A stretch of DNA of 64,000 nucleotides, taken from the NCBI GenBank assembly GCA_951213105.1, contig OX578145.1, forward strand, positions 117,507,239-117,571,238. Direction: 5' to 3'. Positions 32,401-42,338 of the stretch are shown here, in pieces; position 1 is the first letter of the stretch, and each line of letters starts with the position of its first letter. Source of the stretch: Amaurobius ferox (taxonomy: Eukaryota; Arthropoda; Arachnida; Araneae; Amaurobiidae). A program made the translations under genes and the position numbers. The notes beneath the pieces are model-generated. The model was not told the DNA's origin. It did no database searches and worked only from the letters and a program-made list of their open reading frames with translations.

Positions 32401-35400
32401 TTAACTAAAACAAATCGTGAATATTTGTTCGTGCCTTAAGTGATGCAGTGAAATAAAAATGTCTCTCAAACCATCCACACTAAGAAACACATGTCGCTAT
32501 TTTAAAATATTAATCACAAGCGAAGCACCTTACGCCCCCCCCCCCCCCCCCTCTAAAAGAGTAAAGCTTCCTACCCCAGAAAACTTTCTAAAAATAGATT
32601 CACGAGAAACAACGAACACCTGCAGATCACATGGTAAAACAGCTCCCAATATTGGAAGGAGCGATTTTTAAAAGGAGATTAATTTTTAACTTTTACAGAC
32701 CAAATTGAAGCCAGTTTAAGTGGAGATCTGGTTAAATGGGGGCTGGTTAAGCAGGGTTCTACTGTATTTCAAAAGCATAAATTAGAGTTTGATTCATTTA
32801 AATTTGCATAACTTTAGAATTTTAATTAAAAATCAGCATTTGTTTCATCCTTTAATTTTAATATAGAAATCATTTTAGTTTAAATTAGTTCTAAGAATTA
32901 AAATTTAAGAAAATATAAGTTCAGAATTATTAGAGCACACTGAAAGATAATTCGGCTAAAATTCTAGCATTTAAAATTATTTTATGGAGTGTCTATATTA
33001 AAAGGTTGGTGCAGCTGACCAAATCCTTTTAAAATAAAGATTTTCTGTAAAGGTTAGTGCCGGACTTATTCCAAATCATTTGATGCCATAATTTAAAATT
33101 GCCATGTATCGTCTCCTATTTTGGTTAAGATTGAAATAGAAATTTTTAAATTTCAAAGTGAGAAATTTTTTATACTACTTGTGCATGAAAATTTTCTTTG
33201 CCTCTTCAAAATCTAATCTTTTATTGATGAAAATGCTGTTGCCACCCCAAAAGTAATATTCAAATTTTTTATTTAAACATTTTAAATTATATTAATTATT
33301 CAGAGCTTCATTTAAATATTACTTCTTAAATGGCAACAGTTTTCAACAATGAATTGTAAAACTTCATAATAACATCTGTAAAGCACTCATTGCCAACCTC
33401 AGAGGAAGCAAAACATTTCAGACATTCATTCATGTTATGTACTATGACAATGAGTAGAGCAATGTATTTGATGACAAGAGAATATACAAACCTGAGTTGG
33501 CTACTATCATAGTGTCAAAGGTTAAGTGTATTCCTACGTGTAATCTATGAATCTATTTTAAACAAGATGGCAATTGTGAAATAACCATAATTCCATAAGC
33601 ATCCCAACATGTAGATCCAATAGTCTTTTCTAATTTTCCCTAAATGTGATCTTGGGTAGTTTTAACAATATGTCCGATAAGGGAAAAATTGGCCCAGTTC
33701 AATATTAGTCTGAAAGATTTATTGGGTCTCAAGTAAATCCAATCTTATATTGAATTGTGAAAAATTATCAGAGCAGTATGTTATAAATTATGTGATGGTA
33801 GAATGTCAATAATTGGATTTTGCCAAATGCAACCAGGGAACCTCAATTACTTGCACATCTAAATATATATATGAAGGGAGGGCTCTAGTCTATTATGTTC
33901 AAATCTTATTAAAATTTCACTCTCAAAATGTTCTTTTAAGCTTACCCTAATGACATTAATTATTTTAATCATATAAGTAACAAAGTTTATATGTTCTGTA
34001 TAATCAAATGTGTACCATTAAATGTAAAAGTTAAATGAACAACATGCAGTTTTACATTTAGGCTGGTGGTACAAATCTGCTATTAATGGGAAGTTTTCCC
34101 CAACTTATTAGTGGTTGCCCGCTTTGGGCTCCTGGAGCATATAACAACGTTCGCAAGAACACTTTCCTGACTTAAAATAATTAGTTCAAAGTTTGGTACA
34201 GCTTTAGTATATAGACTTATTTGGTGATATTTTTAACTCATTTTTTTGTGATCTGGTAATCGTTTTGTTTCTAGAAACTCCTCAACCCTTTCTACATTGT
34301 AAGAGCAAAGAATATACATGCAAGAGTGCATTTGGTTTGTCCTTTTAATATTTTAAAAATTTGATTTTCAAGTTATATCCACGTAGTGAATGCAAGCCTA
34401 TACTCGGAGAAACTCATACTATGAAGATGGCTAAATCAAATATTAAAATCAATTGACATGGACTTGTATACCACAATCTAAATATAGCATGTTGAATGTC
34501 TGCATTTTGCTATCATACTTTTAATCTTTAGCATTCATCAGTTTCCTATACCTGAAGGTAAAAGTGGACAACAGGCTGCAGAGATTCTGCAGAAACGACT
34601 AGAAACACTTGGTGCAACTAAAACTGGCACCTTCTGTGTTGAATGTGAAACTTACTATGCTGCACCCCATGTTAGTAAGTACAAAGTTATGTTGTAGGCG
34701 GATAAATATTCTATTTTTAATGAATTTCAAATATAAAATGCTTCTTTCTAATTACTACTAAATGAATTTTAAATATATCCAGTGTAATTTTTACTATGGT
34801 AATATCTATGGAAAAACTTATTACTCTATAGCTACTCCATTTGCGTTCTGTTCAGAATTCAGATCGATTTAATTGGGTAGTCAAGATATCTAAAGTTAGC
34901 TCAATTTATTCATTCTGAAATAACCAGTGATTAACAGAATTTGTCTATGTACAAAATAATAGATTAATTCTATTTAACAAAATCCTTATTGTAAGGATTA
35001 ATTTCATGTAGAAAGTAAAACTAAAGTTTGATTTAAAGATGAAAATCCAGATGAGGGCTTTTTCTGTTTATGGCTATTTAACAAGTAATGGGATCTGTCT
35101 TAAAGTGCACAAAGCTAAAACTAAATTCAAAATTATTGGCAGTAAAGAACTTTATTATGTAAATCAAAAGAATTATGATGTATATCACATCCATAAAGAT
35201 TAACTGGTTTTAATATCAGGACTACATAACTTCTAAAAACTAACATAGACAAAGCTGTCAATATTGCCTTCCAGGGTGCAAAATAAGCAATATATTGCAA
35301 ACTGTGATAGAAAATTTGTTTTGCTATGTAAAAATGAATTTGAATCTCGTTTTACAACTTAATTTTAAATCTCAACAAATGATTCATGATGGTAAAGTCT

Positions 35401-38400
35401 TCCCGCAAAGGTGCATAGCTTCTGTATTCATTTTTTTATATTTTAAACCGGACATCTCTATAGGTACATTTTTTAAGAACTTGTGAAATAGTTATTAACT
35501 AACTGCTAGTCAAAATATAGAAACTGCTACAGAAATGAAATTGTGATTAGCAGTTTGCTACTGAAAAATTCCCTTATTTTGCACCCTGTTACCTTCAGAC
35601 TATCTGTACTACATGAGTAAAGGATTGACCTAAAATTCTGTAGCTTGACTTCTTGCAATTTAGTGGCCAGCATTATAATTACAAAGGTCATATGTTAACC
35701 CAGTGATTGAAAAAAGGAAACCAAAGCTGAGTATCAAATGTCTAATTTTGTTAAGAGTATCAAAAGATCATAATTGCCAAATATATTACAAGCTTAGGTT
35801 TAAGATGTGTGAAATCATATTCATAGTATTGCATAGCAATATAAACTAAAACTGCTACTTAATATTAAAATACTTTTTACTAAGCATTTAATATTGGTTA
35901 ATAAAATTGTGAAAATCATTCATGGAGGCTACAGAATGCAAAATATAAAAAATACAAAATGTGTATTTTATTACTCATTGCCTGGGCAAAAGTATTTAAT
36001 TTCAAAGTAAAAGGAAATACAGGATTGCACAGTTCCTTTTTCTACTTTTAAAAATGGTTCCTACTTTCCTTTTCCCCTACTTTCTACAGTTGGAAGCTCT
36101 TTTGCTTGTGTGACCAATCACGAGCATATTGCTAAAAATGTTAAAGGAGTTAATGATACAATGTACTAAATGAAGTGAAGGAAATTGGTCTGAAGTCTGT
36201 TTATGAAATGGTGCTAAAATTTGCAATTTTTATGTAGGAGCAAAAATATTGGCGATTTGTGAGCATTAAAATTCATAATTTTTACCATCTTATACTATGC
36301 AAGATAGTATAGTATAAAGTAATGCTTTCATGAAAATTTTCGAATTCAAGATTTTGATGCCAATGTTTTAGGCCTTCCTGAACATGTTTTGACTATTTGG
36401 AGTTGTGTCCATCTGTCTGTGGTAGATTTCTTGTGTACACAATAGCAATCTCAAATATTAATCTCTTTTCACAAAACTATATCCAGCTGTTATTGAAAAA
36501 TCTAGAACTGGATCACAATAAATGAAGTTGAGTGGGGTATGCATTTGATTTAAAGGGCAGATGCTCAAGATTTTCAAGTAGGAAATTAAAGTTTTTGTTA
36601 GAGTAAGTGTTGCCGAGCTGTGTATGTCTATTGATTGAAGGTTCAATCTAATTTTCTGCAACTTAAAGCACCATGGTTCATTAGAGTGCCCTATCCATTA
36701 TCATGGGATGCATATCCTTGTATATTTTGTGAAAAATACCGATAACAAATCATGGAAATTATAAAACCATATAAAATGTTCAAATTCTGACTAATGCAGG
36801 AATTTAATGCAAAAATGACATTTATTTTAAATATCAACCTATTACCTGTAAATCAGACAGTGAACATTATATTCTCTTAAATTTAGCACATTGATTGTTT
36901 TGGGTCAAACTAAATTTGCAAGTGTTATTTTGTGATTAGTATAATACTAAATAATTGGTAGAACTGAATTGCTTGGTTGAAATAATAAATACGAATTTCT
37001 TTTCAGTTTATAAAATAAATGCCAGATTTTTTAAAGCATTTAAAAATTTTAAATATTTTTGTACAAAAATCAAGAAATATTTTTATTAACATAAGTTTTA
37101 TGTGTTTAATTTCTGTTTTAGATCTCAACAGAGCTATAAATATAATTCATGACAGTGAACATCCAGTCACAACTTTTGCATTGCTTGATACAGGAACATG
37201 CTTGACAGCAGATACCCAGTTTGATATGCTCATGCTCAAGATGGCCGGGATATATATACCAAAAAAGGCTATCAAAATTGAGTCTAAAGGTCCAAGATAT
37301 GAAGTTGAGGATTTTATTATTAAAATAGGAAGTGTCTCTATTGGACCAAATTTCAGAGGGATACTGGTAGAAGCAAGTAATTTTTAGAACAATTTTGGAA
37401 TATATTAAATAAAAACTTATTAAAAATGCATTAAATACAATATTTACATTTATTATGCTGAAAAGTTTTTTAAATTTTTAAAAATATTCAAGTTAATGCA
37501 ATGTAAATTAGTTACAAAGGTACTTTTGTATTGCACCCCTTATTACACTTCAAATAAAAAATATTGTTAAATGTATATTGTGCGAAACAGTGACATTATT
37601 TTAAAACTCCTTGGATAAACATAATTTAGTTAGTACCAAGAGATCCATAAAAATAAACTATACATAATGTACATAAATGTTGAAATAAAATTTAACTTTT
37701 GTAACAGGGTGATTTTCAAATGAACTGCCTTTTAGCTTTACATCAATCGTATAAAAATGCAATTTAGATTATAAATAAAATTATACTCTTGTTATTAATT
37801 TTTCTTTTTTATACTAGATAGAAGGAACAATATGGCTTCCATTAGCTTTGTTACCAACTCCAGAAATCAAAACCTATTTAAAATAGTAGTAACACTCGTG
37901 AGAGGTACAGGAGACGCATATTAAATTTAAATTTTAAAATAATTATATTAAAGGAACTGCTTAAAATTTTGTTAAAATATAAAACCATATTTTTTAATTC
38001 ATATACAAAAGCTAATCTAGTTTGAAAGCATAGATTTCCTTAAGTGTGGTGTTTCAATTTGGGACATGCAAATCTATTACTTGAAAGCTAAAAATAATAG
38101 AAAATGGCTAATTTTTAAAACTCGCTTTAATGAGTACATTTTATTAATTTTAGAACATATTGGTACCATTAGTTTATAAGTATAAAAATTTTTTATTAGC
38201 ACGGAATATGGGTTCAAAGATTGGGACATTAAACAGGGGGTCATTTTGGAAAATCACCTAGCAATGTATGGTAATGGCCACAGGCCAAATTAGACTTTTA
38301 GTGGACCATAAGCTACTTGAAAAAGGTATGTCAGCAAAATTAAAAATTATGCTAATTTTAATGATAAATGAAATGACAATATACCTTATCTCTAAAAAAA

Positions 38401-41400
38401 ATTGCTAGTTTCTGTAAAATATACAGGTGTGGGAAAAAACACCCACCCTCTATTAATAGAGAATCGTTCATTGTAGAGAAAATTAAAAGATGCCATTTGA
38501 TTAGGAATAACATCCTCTACAAATGTGCGTAAAATTTGCATAAGGGACCATCTTCATATCTAAACGTGCACAAACTTTGAAACTTTCAATGGCAACACCC
38601 AATTTTGATGTCTCTCACAAGTTCTAAACTCCCAAATTAAAAATCTCGCTACTTTTCTATCATATCCGAAGATATTCAATATTCTGGAATGTGCAATTTT
38701 CAAGGATCAGCTCCATATTGAAAACCGTAATTTGAAGGGTGATGTTTCATTGATTGACCACAGCACTGTTGTAAATTATTGAACTATCCTCTTGGCATTC
38801 AGCATTATGGCTTACCTTACAGCCAAAGGGTCGCAAGTTTGATTCTTTAACTTTTTCAAATTAGTTATTTTTTAATGTACCATCCCCTAAAATCATCGTA
38901 ATGCTGAATATTTAAACATTTCAAAAGAACTAGAGGGAGGAAATGCCTGGAGTTTTACATAAACATATAAAGTTTTTGTGAATCGTTTTTATCAAAACAT
39001 GTCCAGGCTTGTATTCATATTTTTTAGATTGATTTCATAATTAATATTTCATATAAACAATTATTTCCACAAAATAAAAATCTCTTAAATGCGTTTGGGT
39101 TGTTTAGTAGTAACGTCATACAAATCAGAGTGAGCAGATAATTATTACAGAGGATATGAATGGAAGTCTTGGAAACTAATTTAACATTAGTAGCTCAAAA
39201 CTTTACATGCTCATAATTCAGAAACACTTCATCCAAATAACTTGAAACTTATATCCCAGGTTAATTTTTAGTGTTATATTCGAAATATTGCATCAGACTT
39301 GTGTGTTGCCATTGAAAATTTCAAAGTTTGAGTGTTTAGATATGAAGATGGCCCTTATGCATATTTTATCTACATTAATTTGTAGATGTTATTCCTAATC
39401 GAATGGTATCTTTAATTTTCTCTACGATGAATGATGCTTCATTAACAGAGGGTGGGGGTGTTTTTTCTGCAGCAGCTGTACCTTAATATGCTTAATTCTG
39501 TAAAAAAAAAACTTGATGTGGGCAGCACATAACTTTCCTTATGCAATGAATTTACTTTTACAATTAAAAAAATATTATTCTTAAGTAGATACTTGAAAAT
39601 TCAATATCTTGGAAAAATAAAATTGGTCGTCATTTTCATTGCAACATCATTATCCATTTGGTGAGATTTTCGTTAATTTGGCAACATTTAAAAAAGTCAC
39701 CAAGTTGGCGACATTCTGCCAAATTCATCGCCAAAATCTCTCCAAGCATTATAGATGGAGAAATAAGTTATTCTTACAGCAGATAAATGACTATTGGAGT
39801 TCAAATACAAAAGTATTACTCAAAGTATCTTCTTGTGAATGGAACGAGTTAGATCCATGAGAATATCACCAAATTTATCGCATGATATTGCATATGAAAA
39901 GTGAACACATTTTGTACGAGTTAATATTTTTATTTTGCATGATTTTTTGATAAGTTTATTTGGAAATGTGCAATATCTCCAACGGTTAATTTTAGCATCC
40001 TATAGTTTGTGTCAATCGCTTCCTAAAGGAAAAATTGCATAACTTTATTAAAGGTTTTGATTTTTCAAAATTTCGCTCAAATTTAGGGGGAGTTCTGAAC
40101 ATTGGATTGTGTTTAAAAACAATAGGTTTCCGGTATTCACGTATTGACTTTTACATCAAACTTCATTCGTAAAATGTAGTTCCCAGGCTTACACACAGAC
40201 ATCGCCTCAAATGTTAGATTCATGATCGGGGATGCTTGAAACGTGCTTGCCAATTGAAAACTCAAATTCGAATTTTCAACCCTTCTGCAATACTTTTCCT
40301 TATACATTATGTATAAAAGGAAAGTAAAAATATTTTGTTGCCTGAAATTTTTTAACAATACTTTGCTCAGCAGTTAGTTTTCCTCTTATTTAGGAACATA
40401 CGAGTGCAATAAAACAAATTATTTGTTATATTTCAAACTTTTACTTCAATGAAAACTTTGAAGCATTCTTTTGTTGAAAGCTAAGCAGTTATATTAGCTG
40501 GTAATTATATTAGCTGATTTTTACTTCCCTGCAATATATGGTAATGTATAGGGAAAGTATTGGAATCATGCCGAAAATCGCAACTAGAGTTTTCAATGGA
40601 TCTACATGTTTTTTTGAGACCTCTAGAATATAAACTATTTTTAGTATGACGTGTCTGTGCAGTGCACGTATCCACTCTAACTAAAAAAACTAATGGACTG
40701 AATTTCATAAAATTTGGTATGCAAGTAACTTGAATGAGACCCTGGTGCCGATTAGTTTTCGGTGTCATTTGTAAAAACAGAACCCACCTTTTGCGAATGC
40801 CCCGTAAAAATTTTATGTATCCACCCTAGCTAAAATACTAATAGACCAAATTTCACAGAATTTGGTAGATAAGTTACTTGTGGGACACTCTGCTGATTAG
40901 ATTTTGGTACGATTCGGAAAAGAACCTGCCATTTTTTACAAAATGGCCCGAAAAAATTGTCAATCTAAAAAATACTAGGTATGCTGAAATATATCAATTA
41001 AATTTTTGTTTTATACACAATTTTTGACAAGGAAAAGAAATAACACACTCCATTATACTTTAGGACTAACCATTCTCAAGATATTTGAGATTTCTTGCAT
41101 TTTTGTTACGCAGCTATCAGGAAAATGTCAAATTACCAAATGAAAACAAATTGAATTAAAGATGCAAATTTAGTATTATTTGGTGCAATTTAACTCAATC
41201 GAATGAATTATTAAAGAAATAAAGGAAATATGAATTTGAGTCTGCAGGAAAAGTCATGTGCTGCTTGCATCAGATTTTTAAGCCTGTAATGCTTTCCAAC
41301 TTGGAGCATTTAACACATCATGCATATTGCATAAATATTTTTTCAAATTTAAAGTTAAGTGGCGTATTAAATTACTGCTTTGATAGTGCTAAGCTGTAGA

Positions 41401-42173
41401 ATTTTGTTTTTGTTATGGGCACAATAAAAATGTTATTACTATCTGGGGGTTTATATCTATAGGCCTGTAACCAAATGTAAAATAAACATTGTTTTAAATA
41501 TGACTAGATAAATGTTGAGATTATATATACAGTAATTGCAAGTTATGTAAAGATTTGCCATAAAGGTAGCAATAAAAGTTGTTACCCAAAGTATGAATAA
41601 TGATCCCATTGCAGATAACTTCATTCATAACCAGTTTTTGCACTTGTTAGCATAGAATAGACAATACCTGCAATGGCAGTGAGAAAACTTGCTTCACAAT
41701 TTTGTAAAGCTTTATAGTGTTCGATAAATGCAGTCCTACCATGTAACCAGCTTAATTCCTTAAGGGTTACCAAAATTGAGACATGAAAGTCTTATATCCA
41801 TATGCAAGTTTTCTTGCATATGGATATAAGTTTTTCTACGATCATTATCCAGAATGTTAAACATAAATTTCTTATGTATGGGAAGTTTTCATTTGCTGCA
41901 TCTTAATTTTTATTTTATATTAAGAATTAAAAATTCCTTAAATGATTAATAAACAAATTCTCATTTCAGCTTGAATATGCTCCATGTGTGGTTCCAGTTT
42001 CCTGCTGGGATTTAATGAAAGAATTATTACAAGGATTTATGGGAAACAGTGTGCAATGTCCCTCTCAGTATCTCCAAGGGAAAATGAATGAAATTTACTC
42101 GGCTGTTGACACTGTTCAGCAGTACATGGAACACTTTAATGCTTTCAGGAGAGCACCAGCAGGTGTACGATAA
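26445..42173 (+). CDS. MED20: Mediator complex subunit 20 (spliced, four coding exons)
   Basis: Joining 26445-26458, 34532-34674, 37122-37372 and 41970-42173 gives an uninterrupted 203-residue protein, close to the ~212 residues of vertebrate MED20. It begins MGVVS, continues with FPIPEGKSGQQ and TGTFCVECETYY (residues ~8-48), then FALLDTG, DMLMLKM and KIESKGPRYE (middle) and LVELEYAPCVVP, and ends with an amphipathic DTVQQYMEHFNAFRR. All are hallmarks of the Med20 family. MED20 is a head-module subunit of Mediator and acts in the nucleus, bridging transcription factors and RNA polymerase II with MED18 and MED8. Oddities: a 14-nt first coding exon, an 8.1-kb first intron and a GC-AG third intron. 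The identification is firm; the first exon is inferred from fit. Confidence 0.93.
30496..32764 (-). mobile_element. Tigger-type DNA transposon in MED20 intron 1
   Basis: The ends CAGTAGAACCCCACTTAACC and (inverse) CAGTAGAACCCTGCTTAACC are flanked by TA on both sides (30494-30495, 32765-32766). The 2.27-kb element carries a broken transposase on the - strand and a C17-18 homopolymer at about 32535-32552. It lies antisense to MED20. Confidence 0.9.
31187..32366 (-). pseudogene. Tigger/jerky-like transposase, decayed
   Basis: Start ATG at 32366 (MSSVEGKRKQVVVSMDK) leads into an HTH broken by several stops. Frame 31746-32042 gives the CENP-B HTH end and DDE start (EGWLNRWKKRHG; YNVDETGLYYRML with the first Asp). 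About 31470-31500 gives LLDNAQSHPN (second Asp). Frame 31187-31462 gives SLVQPMNQGVIESLKRRYRR, in which the third catalytic Asp (PMD) has become Asn. Multiple stops and frameshifts and the lost catalytic residue make it inactive. Confidence 0.85.
34532..34674 (+). CDS. MED20: MED20 coding exon 2
   Basis: The acceptor TTTAATCTTTAG opens a 143-nt exon encoding IHQFPIPEGKSGQQ through YYAAPHV, with a GTAAGT donor after 34674. It leaves one base (A) of a codon completed by AT in exon 3. Confidence 0.93.
34675..37121 (+). other. MED20 intron 2
   Basis: A 2.4-kb GT-AG intron containing a hAT-type MITE (35272-35588) and a repeat end at about 36290-36420 (fold ACTATGCAAGATAGTATAGT, then TTTTCGAATTCAAGATTTTG and CCATCTGTCTGTGG). 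No coding sequence other than MED20 is seen. Confidence 0.7.
35272..35588. mobile_element. hAT-type MITE (317 bp)
   Basis: The left end CAGGGTGCAAAATAAGCAAT and the inverse right end CAGGGTGCAAAATAAGGGAA share a 16-bp TIR, and AGCAAACT-like sequence matches further in. Flanking 8-bp repeats TTGCCTTC and TTACCTTC (one mismatch) fit the hAT target duplication. There is no coding capacity. Confidence 0.75.
37122..37372 (+). CDS. MED20: MED20 coding exon 3
   Basis: The acceptor TTCTGTTTTAG at 37121 starts a 251-nt exon from NLNRAIN to GILVE. The frame requires the exon to end at GTAGAA, giving a GCAAGT donor at 37373. Using the nearby GTAATT instead would put a stop at the start of exon 4. Confidence 0.93.
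38424..39478. mobile_element. Non-autonomous DNA transposon with ~185-bp TIRs
   Basis: The left end (CAGGTGTGG, then AAAAAACACCC) and the inverse right end (CAGCTGCTGCAG, then AAAAAACACCC) are followed by about 170 bp of matching inverted sequence, including CCATCTTCATATCTAAAC and TTTCAATGGCAACAC. TA flanks both ends (38422-38423, 39479-39480), pointing to the Tc1/mariner superfamily. The interior of about 690 bp has no meaningful ORF. Confidence 0.8.
39512..40328 (-). mobile_element. Helentron-like element, copy 5
   Basis: It starts TTGATGTGGGCAGCACATAA and ends with the palindrome CTTATACATTATGTATAA, then AAGGAAAG. The TTGGCGA cluster (about 39675-39740) and GAACATTGGATTG segment are present; the (CA)n run has shrunk. 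It is more diverged than copies 1-3. Confidence 0.6.
40522..41274 (+). mobile_element. Helentron-like element, copy 6 (divergent subfamily)
   Basis: A starting palindrome (ACTTCCCTGCAATATATGGT ... GGGAAAGT) and the end AGTCATGTGCTGCTTGCATC followed by AGATTTTT place it in the family, but the interior is different: two GGACTGAATTTCA/AATTTGGTATGC-like blocks and no TTGGCGA cluster. It is inverted relative to copy 5. Confidence 0.5.
41791..41830. repeat. Perfect hairpin, 18-bp arms, TTTT loop
   Basis: CTTATATCCATATGCAAG, TTTT, then its exact inverse complement. It lies 140 bp before the acceptor of MED20 exon 4. The short stem makes a microRNA unlikely; a small inverted repeat is more plausible. 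Confidence 0.9.
41970..42173 (+). CDS. MED20: MED20 coding exon 4 (terminal)
   Basis: The acceptor TTCTCATTTCAG opens 67 codons from LEYAPCVVPVSCWDLMKELL to PAGVR and TAA. The LEYAPCVV segment directly continues ILVE of exon 3, as in the family (VEVEYGPCVV). Confidence 0.95.
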   Translation, partial: LEYAPCVVPVSCWDLMKELLQGFMGNSVQCPSQYLQGKMNEIYSAVDTVQQYMEHFNAFRRAPAGVR

Positions 42174-42332
42174 AAACTTTGTAGAATTTTGCAGTTGTTT
42201 TTACATGGTGTGCTCTCCTAAAAGCATACTTGTATATACCTCGCTTATATACCTCATTTTGTAAGTTTTAACTTTTTAAAGGATTCATTTAGCATCCAGT
42301 GGATTAGATGGTAAAATGAATTTTTGAATTTT

Positions 42333-42338
42333 AATAAA
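42333..42338 (+). terminator. MED20 polyadenylation signal (AATAAA)
   Basis: AATAAA lies 160 bp after the MED20 stop and is followed by a T- and GT-containing stretch (ATTTTGTGACT) suitable as a downstream element. Confidence 0.65.

Larger units (their letters stand above)
26459..34531 (+). other. MED20 intron 1
   Basis: An 8.1-kb GT-AG intron. It holds a Tigger element (30496-32764), a diverged tandem duplication (about 28394-28512 and 28642-28760, sharing ATTCATAAGTTATC and TTAAATTCAGTCTGAAAG) and another at about 30186-30250 / 30350-30418. CAGTGGCGTAGCATCC at 28880 is a transposon-end-like motif without a partner. No nested gene is seen. Confidence 0.7.
37373..41969 (+). other. MED20 intron 3 (GC-AG)
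   Basis: A 4.6-kb intron with donor GCAAGT. It hosts a long-TIR MITE (38424-39478), two Helentron-like copies (39512-40328 and 40522-41274) and an 18-bp perfect hairpin (41791-41830). Nothing else is coding. Confidence 0.8.

Noticed and set aside
32535..32552. Run of 17-18 C as a possible structural motif
   Set aside because: A simple homopolymer within a decayed transposon; likely slippage or sequencing uncertainty.
37376..37381. Canonical GTAATT donor for MED20 exon 3
   Set aside because: It leaves one base that would turn the start of exon 4 into a stop; the GC donor 3 bp upstream keeps the conserved protein intact.
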